Below, one piece after another: positions 1 to 5,068 of a stretch of DNA of 6,954 nt; position 1 is the first letter of the stretch, and every line of letters begins with the position of its first letter. The stretch is from JADMII01 sp036278595 (GTDB taxonomy: Bacteria; Chloroflexota; Dehalococcoidia; DSTF01; JACRBR01), in assembly GCA_036278595.1 (NCBI GenBank), contig DASUKS010000157.1, forward strand, positions 1 to 6,954, written 5' to 3'. The translations under genes and the position numbers were made by a program. The notes under the pieces are model-generated. The model did not search any database, was not told the DNA's origin, and saw only the letters and a program-made list of their open reading frames with translations.

Positions 1-1
1 C

Positions 2-244
2 TTCCTCGGCCGCGACGACACGATGTCGGTCGGCCGGTTCGCCAGGCTGGCCGACTCCGGCAAGGTGCGCTACGTACTGGTGACGCAGGCGACGCCGCTC
101 TTCGAGTCGGTGCTCATGGCGTGCAACCCGGTGTTCGACTCGGCGTTGCCCCTGCGATACCAGTACGAGCTGTACGACTGCGCGGGCAGCGCCGCCGCCC
201 TCCGCGGCCAGCTCCCCGTCGCCGCAAGCACCCGCCGCCGCTGA
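2..244 (+). CDS. C-terminal end of a probable GT39/ArnT-like membrane glycosyltransferase (partial)
   Basis: The reading frame enters from the left edge and ends at TGA 242-244, leaving about 80 residues. The fragment opens with FLGRDDTMS and continues as LADSGKVRYVLV. That resembles the soluble tail of GT39-type, multi-helix glycosyltransferases, where an F.G.DP-like turn precedes a short helix and a G-x-VRY-hhL strand. The end, with a CNPV segment and a YELYDCAG segment, also fits that tail. Proteins of this family transfer sugars from polyprenyl-phosphate donors on the outer face of the membrane. All transmembrane helices and the catalytic loop lie outside the window, so the family call rests on tail motifs alone. 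The ATG at 23 is internal and should not be taken as the start. The gene converges on the serine-hydrolase remnant 15 nt downstream. Confidence 0.5.
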   Translation, partial: FLGRDDTMSVGRFARLADSGKVRYVLVTQATPLFESVLMACNPVFDSALPLRYQYELYDCAGSAAALRGQLPVAASTRRR

Positions 245-259
245 TGGCGTCCGGCTCGC

Positions 260-457
260 TCAGACCTGCCGCGTCGCGCCGCCAAGCGCCTTGCCTGCCG
301 CGCTCGCGATCGTCTGGATCCAGTTGATCTCGGTCAGCGGGTCACTCCCGCCGGTCATCACGACGACGATCGGGTGTGACGGATCAGACTCATCCTCAGC
401 TGCGCTGTGGATGTACCAGCCGCCGTCATCGTCCGGCATCCACCCGTTTTTGACGCC
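260..457 (-). pseudogene. 3' remnant of a serine hydrolase (class A beta-lactamase-like fold)
   Basis: Read on the minus strand from about 457 to TGA 262-260, the frame encodes some 65 residues. They start GVKNGWMPDDDGGWYIHSA, followed by HPIVVVMTGG and then a C-terminal helix (INWIQTIASAAGKAL). This matches the C-terminal third of beta-lactamase2-type serine hydrolases: the K-[TN]-G motif (here KNG, the strand lining the active site), a tryptophan, a conserved VHS-like strand, a hydrophobic strand ending in TGG, and the final helix. The catalytic SxxK Ser/Lys region is absent. Upstream the frame runs into the tRNA-Pro gene and meets an in-frame TAG at 536-538, with no ATG, GTG or TTG before the KNG motif. 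I therefore read it as a truncated gene, not a small intact protein. The homology is from motif recognition, not a search. Confidence 0.55.
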
Positions 458-481
458 GGACGGAGCGCGAGGCGAAAGGTC

Positions 482-558
482 TGGTCGGGGAGGCGGGATT
501 CGAACCCACGGCCTCCTGCTCCCAAAGCAGGCGCGCTACCGGACTGCGCCACTCCCCG
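482..558 (-). tRNA. tRNA-Pro(UGG)
   Basis: On the minus strand the sequence folds into a complete 77-nt cloverleaf with an encoded CCA end (482-484). The acceptor stem is CGGGGAG paired with CTCCCCG, followed by discriminator A (485). The 5' terminal C1-G72 pair is typical of bacterial tRNA-Pro. The anticodon stem is CCTGC/GCAGG around the loop TTTGGGA, giving anticodon UGG at 522-524, which reads CCA and other CCN proline codons. The T arm is GTGGG-TTCGAAT-CCCGC with one G-U pair. The 3' end lies directly against the truncated serine-hydrolase fragment. Confidence 0.97.
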
Positions 559-610
559 ATGACCAAAGCGTACCGGACGGCCGTCGCGCGCGGTGCTTCC
601 GACGCACGGT

Positions 611-645
611 GGAGCGCCGGCTCGCATCCGCGGCGCCGGCGCTCC
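611..645 (-). terminator. 10-bp GC hairpin, putative terminator of the cupredoxin gene
   Basis: Bases 611-620 (GGAGCGCCGG) are a perfect reverse complement of 636-645, giving a 10-bp stem with a 15-nt loop. It lies about 21 nt past the stop of the minus-strand cupredoxin gene and before the tRNA-Pro gene, where a terminator would be expected. No U-tract follows on either strand, so it could instead be a pause site or 3'-end stabilising structure. Confidence 0.45.
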
Positions 646-666
646 TGGTCCCGGTGGCCCCCTCTG

Positions 667-1398
667 TCACCGCACGACGAGCGTGCCCTTCATCTCCGGG
701 TGCACCGTGCATCGGTAGGTGTACGAGCCCGGCGTCGCGATCGTGAACGCCACGATCTTCGACTCCTTCGGGTTCAGCCCGATGTTGATCTCCTGCCCCT
801 TCACGTCGAAGTCGTGGTACACGACATCCTTGTTGTCGACCACGATCCGCACGGGCTCGCCCGCCTTCACCGCGATCTGCTTCTGCACCACCGCGACGTC
901 CTTGTACGTCACCTCGATCGCGCCCTGCCGGTCGCTCGCGCTCACCGTGCTGCGGTTCGTAACCGTCGCGATCCCGCTCGCCGCTCCCGCGATGACGATC
1001 GCCACCGTGACCCCGGCGAACGCGCGCACCACCGCCGGCCCCGGCCGGCCGCTGGCGTGACGCTTGCGCGCGGCCAGGTCGGCGAGCGCGAAGACGAGCA
1101 CGAACACGCTCGTCGTGAGCGTCATCCACGACCAGAAGAACTCCAGCCCGCTCGCGAACCGCCCGAGCGACGGCACCATGAACGCGCCCTGCGCGAGCAT
1201 CAGCACCGCACCGATCGCGGCCGGTGCCGTCCCGAACCAGCGGTCGAAGCGCCACGCGACGGCCGCCAGCACGAGCGCGACGAGCCCGAACACGCCCAGG
1301 AAATACTCCGACTGCGCGGCCGCCACCACGACGAACTGCGCGGCGCCGATGACCACGAGCCCTACCGCCGCGAGTCCCCGATACCCGGTCCCCTTCAT
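667..1398 (-). CDS. membrane-anchored cupredoxin (amicyanin-like type 1 copper domain)
   Basis: This 243-residue protein has two parts. The first about 146 residues hold five hydrophobic segments (about 8-28, 32-49, 56-75, 87-109 and 126-146). Residues about 158-243 form a cupredoxin domain predicted to lie outside the membrane, which agrees with an odd number of helices and a cytoplasmic N-terminus. The type 1 copper ligands are visible: His195 (VVYHDFDV), then Cys230, His233 and Met236 in YRCTVHPEMKG. The C-x2-H-x2-M spacing is the short amicyanin-type ligand loop, not the longer plastocyanin loop. The likely role is electron transfer at the cell surface, or copper binding; the partner is unknown. 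I chose the ATG at 1398 because GGAGGAGG lies 5 nt upstream; an in-frame ATG at 1455 has no comparable site. Stop TGA at 669-667. The gene lies 135 nt downstream of pyrD on the same strand, with no functional link evident. Confidence 0.85.
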   Translation of the reverse strand: MKGTGYRGLAAVGLVVIGAAQFVVVAAAQSEYFLGVFGLVALVLAAVAWRFDRWFGTAPAAIGAVLMLAQGAFMVPSLGRFASGLEFFWSWMTLTTSVFVLVFALADLAARKRHASGRPGPAVVRAFAGVTVAIVIAGAASGIATVTNRSTVSASDRQGAIEVTYKDVAVVQKQIAVKAGEPVRIVVDNKDVVYHDFDVKGQEINIGLNPKESKIVAFTIATPGSYTYRCTVHPEMKGTLVVR

Positions 1399-1489
1399 GG
1401 CATCCTCCTCCGGCGTGCGTTGCCACGCCATCTCCTCGCTTGCCGATGCCGGCATGCTAGGTGCGCGGAGGTTGCGCCGAATCAGGCTT

Positions 1490-1502
1490 CGGGCGGAGCC
1501 CG
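1490..1502 (-). terminator. small hairpin downstream of pyrD
   Basis: CGGGC (1490-1494) pairs with GCCCG (1498-1502) across a 3-nt loop, 31 nt past the pyrD stop on the minus strand. The position suits a terminator or a processing point between pyrD and the cupredoxin gene, but the stem is only 5 bp and no U-run follows. The rest of the 1399-1533 gap shows only the Shine-Dalgarno of the cupredoxin gene and no clear promoter. Confidence 0.2.
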
Positions 1503-1533
1503 CGGTCAGACCACCGTCAGAAGAGGATCGAAG

Positions 1534-2484
1534 CTAGCGGCGAGCGCCGCCGATGAGATCGCGCACGTCCCGCACGCCGGTCTCGTGCATGTACGCCTCG
1601 ATGCCCTCCAGCACGTCGAGCGGCGCGCGGGGGTTGCGGAAGGTCGCGGTGCCCACCTGCACCGCTGTCGCGCCTGCGAGCAGGAACTCCACCGCGTCCG
1701 TCCCGGACACGATGCCGCCGCAGCCGATGATCGGAACGTCGACCGCCGATGCCACCTGCCACACCATGCGCAGCGCGACGGGCTTCATCGCCGGTCCCGA
1801 GAGCCCGGCGAACACGCGCGCGATGCGCGGCGCGCGCGCCCGCGCGTCGATGGTCATCGCCTGCAATGTATTCACGACGCACAGCGCGTCGGCGCCGGCA
1901 TCGACCACCGCGCGTGCGATGGCGGCGATGTCCGTCACGTTCGGCGTGAGCTTGACGACGACGGGCAGTGTCGTCGCACGCACGACGGACCCGGTGACCG
2001 CTGCCGCCGAGCGGGCGTCCTGCCCGAATTCCATCCCGCCCTGCAATGCGTTCGGGCTGCTGATGTTCAGCTCGAGCCCGCCGATGCCCGCCGCGCCTTC
2101 GAGCCGCGCTGCGCACTCCCCGTACTCATCGACCGTCGCACCCAACACGCTGACGATGATCGGCACCCGCCAGCGCGCCCACGTCGGCGCGTAGTCGCGC
2201 AGCACCTTCTCGATGCCGATGTTCTGCAGGCCGATGGAGTTGAGCATCCCCGCCGGCGTCTCGTCGATGCGGCGGCCGGCCGGGCTCCCGGCCTTCGGTT
2301 GCAGCGTCGTCGTCTTGCTGACGATCGCGCCGAGCCGCTGGATGTCAAACACCCTCGCGTACTCGATGCCGTAGCTGAACGTGCCCGAAGCCGCCATCAC
2401 AGGGTTTGCCAGCACCAGCGAGTTCTTGCCGGAGGCGAGCTCGACCGAGAGCCGGAGCGCATGTGTGGAGTCTGTGGATTGCAT
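1534..2484 (-). CDS. pyrD: dihydroorotate dehydrogenase, class 1B-like catalytic subunit, with Ser at the catalytic-base position
   Basis: PyrD oxidises dihydroorotate to orotate using FMN, the fourth step of pyrimidine synthesis, in the cytoplasm. The 316-residue product is close to the roughly 305-310 of class 1B enzymes and has the expected order of motifs: VELA..., NPVMAASGTF (about 27-36), the FMN-contacting SKTTT with Lys57, NSIGLQNIG (82-90), LNISSPNALQGG (139-150), VVVKLTPNVTD with Lys178, VVNT with Asn205, and the FMN-phosphate loops GCGGI (254-258) and VGTA (278-281). Class 1 enzymes normally read NISCPN with a catalytic Cys; here position 143 is Ser (AGC, 2058-2056). Class 1B enzymes work with PyrK, which is not in the window. 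The ATG at 2484 is the only good start near the family N-terminus. It has no Shine-Dalgarno, but an upstream TATACT fits a leaderless transcript. The frame stays open to 2709, but that extension does not resemble PyrD. Confidence 0.93.
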   Translation of the reverse strand: MQSTDSTHALRLSVELASGKNSLVLANPVMAASGTFSYGIEYARVFDIQRLGAIVSKTTTLQPKAGSPAGRRIDETPAGMLNSIGLQNIGIEKVLRDYAPTWARWRVPIIVSVLGATVDEYGECAARLEGAAGIGGLELNISSPNALQGGMEFGQDARSAAAVTGSVVRATTLPVVVKLTPNVTDIAAIARAVVDAGADALCVVNTLQAMTIDARARAPRIARVFAGLSGPAMKPVALRMVWQVASAVDVPIIGCGGIVSGTDAVEFLLAGATAVQVGTATFRNPRAPLDVLEGIEAYMHETGVRDVRDLIGGARR

Positions 2485-2507
2485 GGGCCGAACGAGTATA
2501 TCGGCCC
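2485..2507 (-). promoter_or_regulatory. inverted repeat with a -10-like TATACT directly upstream of pyrD
   Basis: GGGCCGA (2485-2491) and TCGGCCC (2501-2507) are perfect 7-bp inverted arms around a 9-nt spacer. Read on the minus strand the spacer contains TATACT (2500-2495), a near match to TATAAT, ending 10 nt before the pyrD ATG. A transcript starting 7-9 nt past this box would have almost no leader, in line with the missing Shine-Dalgarno. The -35 region is poor. The arms could be an operator over the promoter or an mRNA hairpin. Confidence 0.35.
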
Positions 2508-2589
2508 GCACGCGCCTGCCGAAGCGCTCCCCATAGTGCTCGACTCGTGCCAAGCTGTACGCAGGCGGGCGTAGCGCCCACTGAAGACC

Positions 2590-2610
2590 GTGAACTGTCA
2601 ACCGTGAACT
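2590..2610 (+). repeat. three-copy degenerate heptamer repeat (GTSAACY)
   Basis: Three adjacent 7-mers occur: GTGAACT (2590-2596), GTCAACC (2597-2603) and GTGAACT (2604-2610). Equivalently, ACCGTGAACTG is repeated at 2587-2597 and 2601-2611. The array lies just upstream of the Shine-Dalgarno of the 74-residue gene and may fall in its 5' leader. It could be a short tandem satellite or a binding-site array. Confidence 0.6.
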
Positions 2611-2626
2611 GACGAGGAGCCGCACC

Positions 2627-2851
2627 ATGGGCCGCAAGGAACTCGAAGCGCTGATCGCCGTCCTCCAGGACCAGCTCAAGAAGGGCACCGACAACGTCGT
2701 CGTCGGCACCTGGCAGATTCTCTTCAGCCGCGACCACCAGGCGTTCCTCTTCGAGAAGTGCGAGCTGGGCGCCTACTGTGAGGAGCGGCCCAGCGTCGTC
2801 TCGCTGGAGGGGAAAGTCCTCGACCGCGGCGGCCCGCTCCTCGGCAACTGA
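2627..2851 (+). CDS. small conserved-looking hypothetical protein, 74 aa
   Basis: I do not recognise this protein. The start ATG at 2627 follows GAGGAG (2614-2619) with a 7-nt spacer, a convincing translation signal, and the frame ends at TGA 2849-2851. The N-terminus (residues 2-20, RKELEALIAVLQDQLKKG) looks like an amphipathic helix. After it comes a mixed hydrophobic and charged stretch (VVVGTWQILFSRDHQAFLFEKCELGAYCEE) that could form beta strands and holds the only two cysteines, Cys45 and Cys51. There is no signal peptide or membrane helix, so it is probably a soluble cytoplasmic protein. It is divergent from pyrD (142-nt gap) and lies 140 nt ahead of tadE, with a hairpin between, so it is probably transcribed on its own. 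The strong ribosome site and plausible composition favour a real gene over chance. Confidence 0.65.
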   Translation: MGRKELEALIAVLQDQLKKGTDNVVVGTWQILFSRDHQAFLFEKCELGAYCEERPSVVSLEGKVLDRGGPLLGN

Positions 2852-2888
2852 CCGCTTCCCCGGCCGTCTCCGCCGGCCTCCGCCCGGA

Positions 2889-2905
2889 TCCCGGCCGCGC
2901 CGGGA
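2889..2905 (+). terminator. GC-rich hairpin after the 74-aa gene
   Basis: TCCCGGC (2889-2895) pairs with GCCGGGA (2899-2905), a 7-bp stem with a 3-nt loop, 38 nt after the stop of the small gene. A second weaker stem, CCGGC/GCCGG, lies just upstream near 2860-2876. Only a short T-run follows (2914-2916), so termination is plausible but not certain. Nothing else in the 2852-2991 gap looks like a gene, and no clear promoter for tadE is visible. Confidence 0.35.
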
Positions 2906-2991
2906 CTCCAGCCTTTCGTCCGGCTGCCGATGATCTGACTGGAGGCATTGCCGCTCGGCGCTGCCCTGGATCCGCTTCGATCGAGGCCGCC

Positions 2992-3441
2992 ATGAAGAGA
3001 CTCGCAAAGCAGGAAGGCGCACAGGGGCTCGTCGAGTTCGCCCTGGTCGTGCCGATGCTGTTCATCCTCGTTTTCGGCATCATCGACTTCGGCAATGCGC
3101 TGAAGTCCTACATCACCACCAGCTCGGCCGCTCGCGAGGCGTCCCGGTATGCCTCGATCGGCAACGCCGCCACGACGAGCGGCTTCGTGCTGTGCAACAG
3201 CAGCCCGACGAACGCCGTCGTCCAGAAGGCCTGCGGCACGATGGGTGAGCTGAACTCTGCCTACGCGAGCGTCAAGGTCGAGTGTGCCTCGACCTGCACG
3301 TCGGGCCAGACCGCGACGGTGACGACGAAGTACCAGTACTACTACATCACGCCCATCAAGCGCCTCGTGACCTTCTTCACGGCCGGCGCCCTTCCGTCGT
3401 ACCTCACCGTCACCACCTCGACGTCGATGCGCATCGAGTAG
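2992..3441 (+). CDS. TadE-like pseudopilin
   Basis: TadE-family proteins are small pseudopilins of the Tad (tight adherence) pilus system, anchored by one N-terminal helix with the body outside the membrane. This 149-residue protein fits: a short basic start (MKRLAKQEGAQG), then LVEFALVVPMLFILVFGIIDFG as the TadE hallmark with a helix at about 13-32, then the SAAREASRYAS segment typical of the family, and a C-terminal strand region ending TSTSMRIE. Four cysteines (68, 81, 98, 102) lie in the exported part. The conserved Glu is residue 15; counting back five places the usual prepilin cleavage after Ala10, where Gly is normal. GAGG lies 5 nt before the ATG. The gene is followed on the same strand by two TadG-like genes, probably one unit. 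No Tad ATPase or platform gene is in view. Confidence 0.88.
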   Translation: MKRLAKQEGAQGLVEFALVVPMLFILVFGIIDFGNALKSYITTSSAAREASRYASIGNAATTSGFVLCNSSPTNAVVQKACGTMGELNSAYASVKVECASTCTSGQTATVTTKYQYYYITPIKRLVTFFTAGALPSYLTVTTSTSMRIE

Positions 3442-3452
3442 GTACGGATCGA

Positions 3453-3557
3453 CTCCCGGATAGGCGGGAGCTGACGCCGAAATCGGCGTGTACACACTTC
3501 AGGCGACGCGCCCTGCGTCGATGCTGAGTGTGAGGAGAAGGAGCGGGAGAGCTCCTT
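3453..3557 (+). promoter_or_regulatory. structured tadE-tadG1 intergenic region with four hairpins
   Basis: Four inverted repeats pack into about 105 nt. (1) CTCCCG 3453-3458 with CGGGAG 3465-3470. (2) ACGCCG 3474-3479 with CGGCGT 3484-3489, tetraloop AAAT. (3) A longer interrupted stem: CACACT 3493-3498 with AGTGTG 3527-3532, CAG 3500-3502 with CTG 3524-3526, and CGACGC 3504-3509 with GCGTCG 3515-3520. (4) AAGGAGC 3538-3544 with GCTCCTT 3551-3557, just 5' of the next gene's ribosome site. No stem is followed by a U-run. The region may tune expression of the second gene relative to tadE by attenuation, processing or translation control. I could not match it to a known riboswitch. Confidence 0.4.
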
Positions 3558-3569
3558 GCGGGGGAGAAC

Positions 3570-4928
3570 ATGATGGTGCGCCGAATGCGCCTTCGATGCG
3601 AAGGTGGGCAGGTGCTGATGGTTGCCGCGTTGCTGATCCCCGTGCTTCTGGGGATGGCGGCCATTGCCGTCGATATCGGAAGCTACGCGGACGACAAGCG
3701 CAACCTGCAGAACGCCGCGGACGCGATCGCGCTCGCCGCGAGCCGCGATATGTGCACGCCTGACCCGCACGACTGCAGCAACACAAGCGCCGCGCAGGCG
3801 ACCGCCAACACCTACGCCGCGAAGAACGACATCGACACGTCGATCATGAACGTCAGCTTCCTGGGCGGCAACAGCGCGCCGAAGGTGCGTGTCACGCTCG
3901 GGCACAGCCATTCCTTCGCGTTCATGAAGGTCCTCGGCGTCAGCTCGAAGAACGTCTCGGTCGTTGCCGCCGCCGCGAAGGTCTCGCCGGGCGGCGTCCC
4001 GGGCGCGGTCCCGTTCGGTGTAACCCAGAACACCCTCGACGCCGCCGGCTACGGCCAGACGGTCACGCTGAAGTACGATGCCAGCGGCGGCAGCATCAGC
4101 GGTAACTTCGGCTCCATCGACATTGACGGCACCGGCAGCCCGGTGTACGAAACGGACCTGAAGTCCGGAAGCCCGTCCGTCATGTGCTCCGTCCTGATGC
4201 CCGACTGCGATCAAACGAGCTGCCAGTCCGGCGGGTCCTTCCCGGACGCCTGCGCCGAAGACGCGCCATCCTGCGACGGTCCGGTATGCGAGACGGAGAC
4301 CGGTGACAAGATTTCCGGCACGCGCGATGGCATCCAGTACCGCCTCGACCACACGGTGGGAAGCTGCGATACCTTCGACGAAGTCTTCACGCCCGCGAGC
4401 GCCGTAGCCGGCGAGCCGTCCGGCCAGCGCTTCGCGCTCGCCCAGTCCGGCGCAGGTGGCGCCTTCCTGTCGGCATCGAAGGAAGTGAGCGCCGCGAAGC
4501 CGGCGACCAATACGCCCGCGCCGACCAGCACGCCCGCGGCCACGACGACGCCTGCCGCGACCGGCACCCCGCTCGGCGGCGGCACCGGCAAGTACACCCT
4601 GACGCCCGGCTGCAACCCCTGGGCCGGCGCCGGGCAGTGCCCCGAGCCGTCCGCTGATACCGGCCAGATGTGCAGCCGGCGCGTGATTGTCATTCCGATC
4701 ATCGATGCCTTCACGAATGGCAAGAGCCCGGTCAACGTGCAGGGCTTCGCGCTGATGTATCTCAACGGCTTCGCCAACGGAGGTTGCAGCGGCAACGACT
4801 GCCAGGTCACGGGCGTCTTCGTCAACGCGGACGTCTCGATGAACGCACTGAGCTGCAACAGCGGCGCGCCCACGACCTGCGTCTACGACCCGGACTCGTC
4901 GGTGCACTTCAGCCGGCTCGTCGAGTAG
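3570..4928 (+). CDS. TadG-like Cys-rich pseudopilin-type protein, paralogue 1
   Basis: The first about 60 of 452 residues are a TadG-type N-terminal module: a basic start, GQVLMVAALLIPVLLGMAA as a membrane helix (about 14-36), then AVDIGSY and LQNAADAIALAA, the family signature. The remainder should lie outside the membrane. It has 16 cysteines after the helix, many in pairs (62/69, 206/213, 406/411), a conserved CNPWAG..QCP segment (348-358), and CSRRVIVIPII (368-378). No von Willebrand A domain or MIDAS motif, found in many classical TadG proteins, is visible. Residues about 272-340 form a low-complexity insertion with TP-A-rich repeats (314-334), a flexible wall-spanning type of linker absent from paralogue 2. 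Two ATGs (3570, 3573) follow GGGGAG; the second has better spacing (6 nt). The role is inferred as a pilus-associated or surface structural protein. Confidence 0.85.
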   Translation: MMVRRMRLRCEGGQVLMVAALLIPVLLGMAAIAVDIGSYADDKRNLQNAADAIALAASRDMCTPDPHDCSNTSAAQATANTYAAKNDIDTSIMNVSFLGGNSAPKVRVTLGHSHSFAFMKVLGVSSKNVSVVAAAAKVSPGGVPGAVPFGVTQNTLDAAGYGQTVTLKYDASGGSISGNFGSIDIDGTGSPVYETDLKSGSPSVMCSVLMPDCDQTSCQSGGSFPDACAEDAPSCDGPVCETETGDKISGTRDGIQYRLDHTVGSCDTFDEVFTPASAVAGEPSGQRFALAQSGAGGAFLSASKEVSAAKPATNTPAPTSTPAATTTPAATGTPLGGGTGKYTLTPGCNPWAGAGQCPEPSADTGQMCSRRVIVIPIIDAFTNGKSPVNVQGFALMYLNGFANGGCSGNDCQVTGVFVNADVSMNALSCNSGAPTTCVYDPDSSVHFSRLVE

Positions 4929-5048
4929 GGCGGAGCTGGCGGCCGAACTCCAGAGCCCGTTGACTGGCCGGCAAGGCTCAAGATCCGCGCGCTCCGAACG
5001 ATGCTTCTAGTAGGCGGCCGGCGTTCTGCTGGCCCGCCAGCCGTGACA

Positions 5049-5060
5049 CTCGTTTGCGAG
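5049..5060 (+). promoter_or_regulatory. small hairpin beside the ribosome site of the second tadG-like gene
   Basis: CTCG (5049-5052) pairs with CGAG (5057-5060) around TTTG, immediately before GGAGGG and overlapping the start of the Shine-Dalgarno. The stem is only 4 bp, so this is a weak call. The wider gap 4929-5068 holds further imperfect inverted repeats, such as GAGCC near 4953 with GGCTC near 4975, but no gene and no clear promoter. Confidence 0.2.
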
Positions 5061-5068
5061 GAGGGCGC

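Noticed and set aside
559..600. Promoter for tRNA-Pro
   Set aside because: A TACGCT box sits about 10 nt upstream, but it matches the -10 consensus at only three of six bases and no -35 is evident.
358..627. 89-codon minus-strand frame spanning the tRNA
   Set aside because: It reads through the tRNA gene, and the part past it is out of frame with the serine-hydrolase remnant.
536..1426. 296-codon minus-strand frame overlapping the cupredoxin gene
   Set aside because: It is a shifted frame of the cupredoxin gene, rich in Arg and Gly, and runs into the tRNA. The other frame carries the membrane helices and copper ligands.
559..2574. 671-codon open frame on the plus strand
   Set aside because: It lies antisense to the cupredoxin and pyrD genes, and its product is extremely Arg/His-rich with no motifs. 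Such frames are expected in GC-rich DNA.
2773..3495. 240-codon minus-strand frame over tadE
   Set aside because: Antisense shadow of tadE; low-complexity charged product and no good ribosome site.
3453..3569. c-di-GMP riboswitch before the tadG-like gene
   Set aside because: Plausible by context for pilus genes, but I could not find the conserved core bases of class I or II elements.
3342..4907. 521-codon minus-strand frame antisense to the first tadG-like gene
   Set aside because: Composition is Ala/Arg/Val/Gly with no recognisable motif, while the opposite strand has a clear TadG module and ribosome site.
5054..5068. TTG start for the second tadG-like gene
   Set aside because: It overlaps the Shine-Dalgarno of the ATG at 5069, which gives a normal N-terminus for the family.
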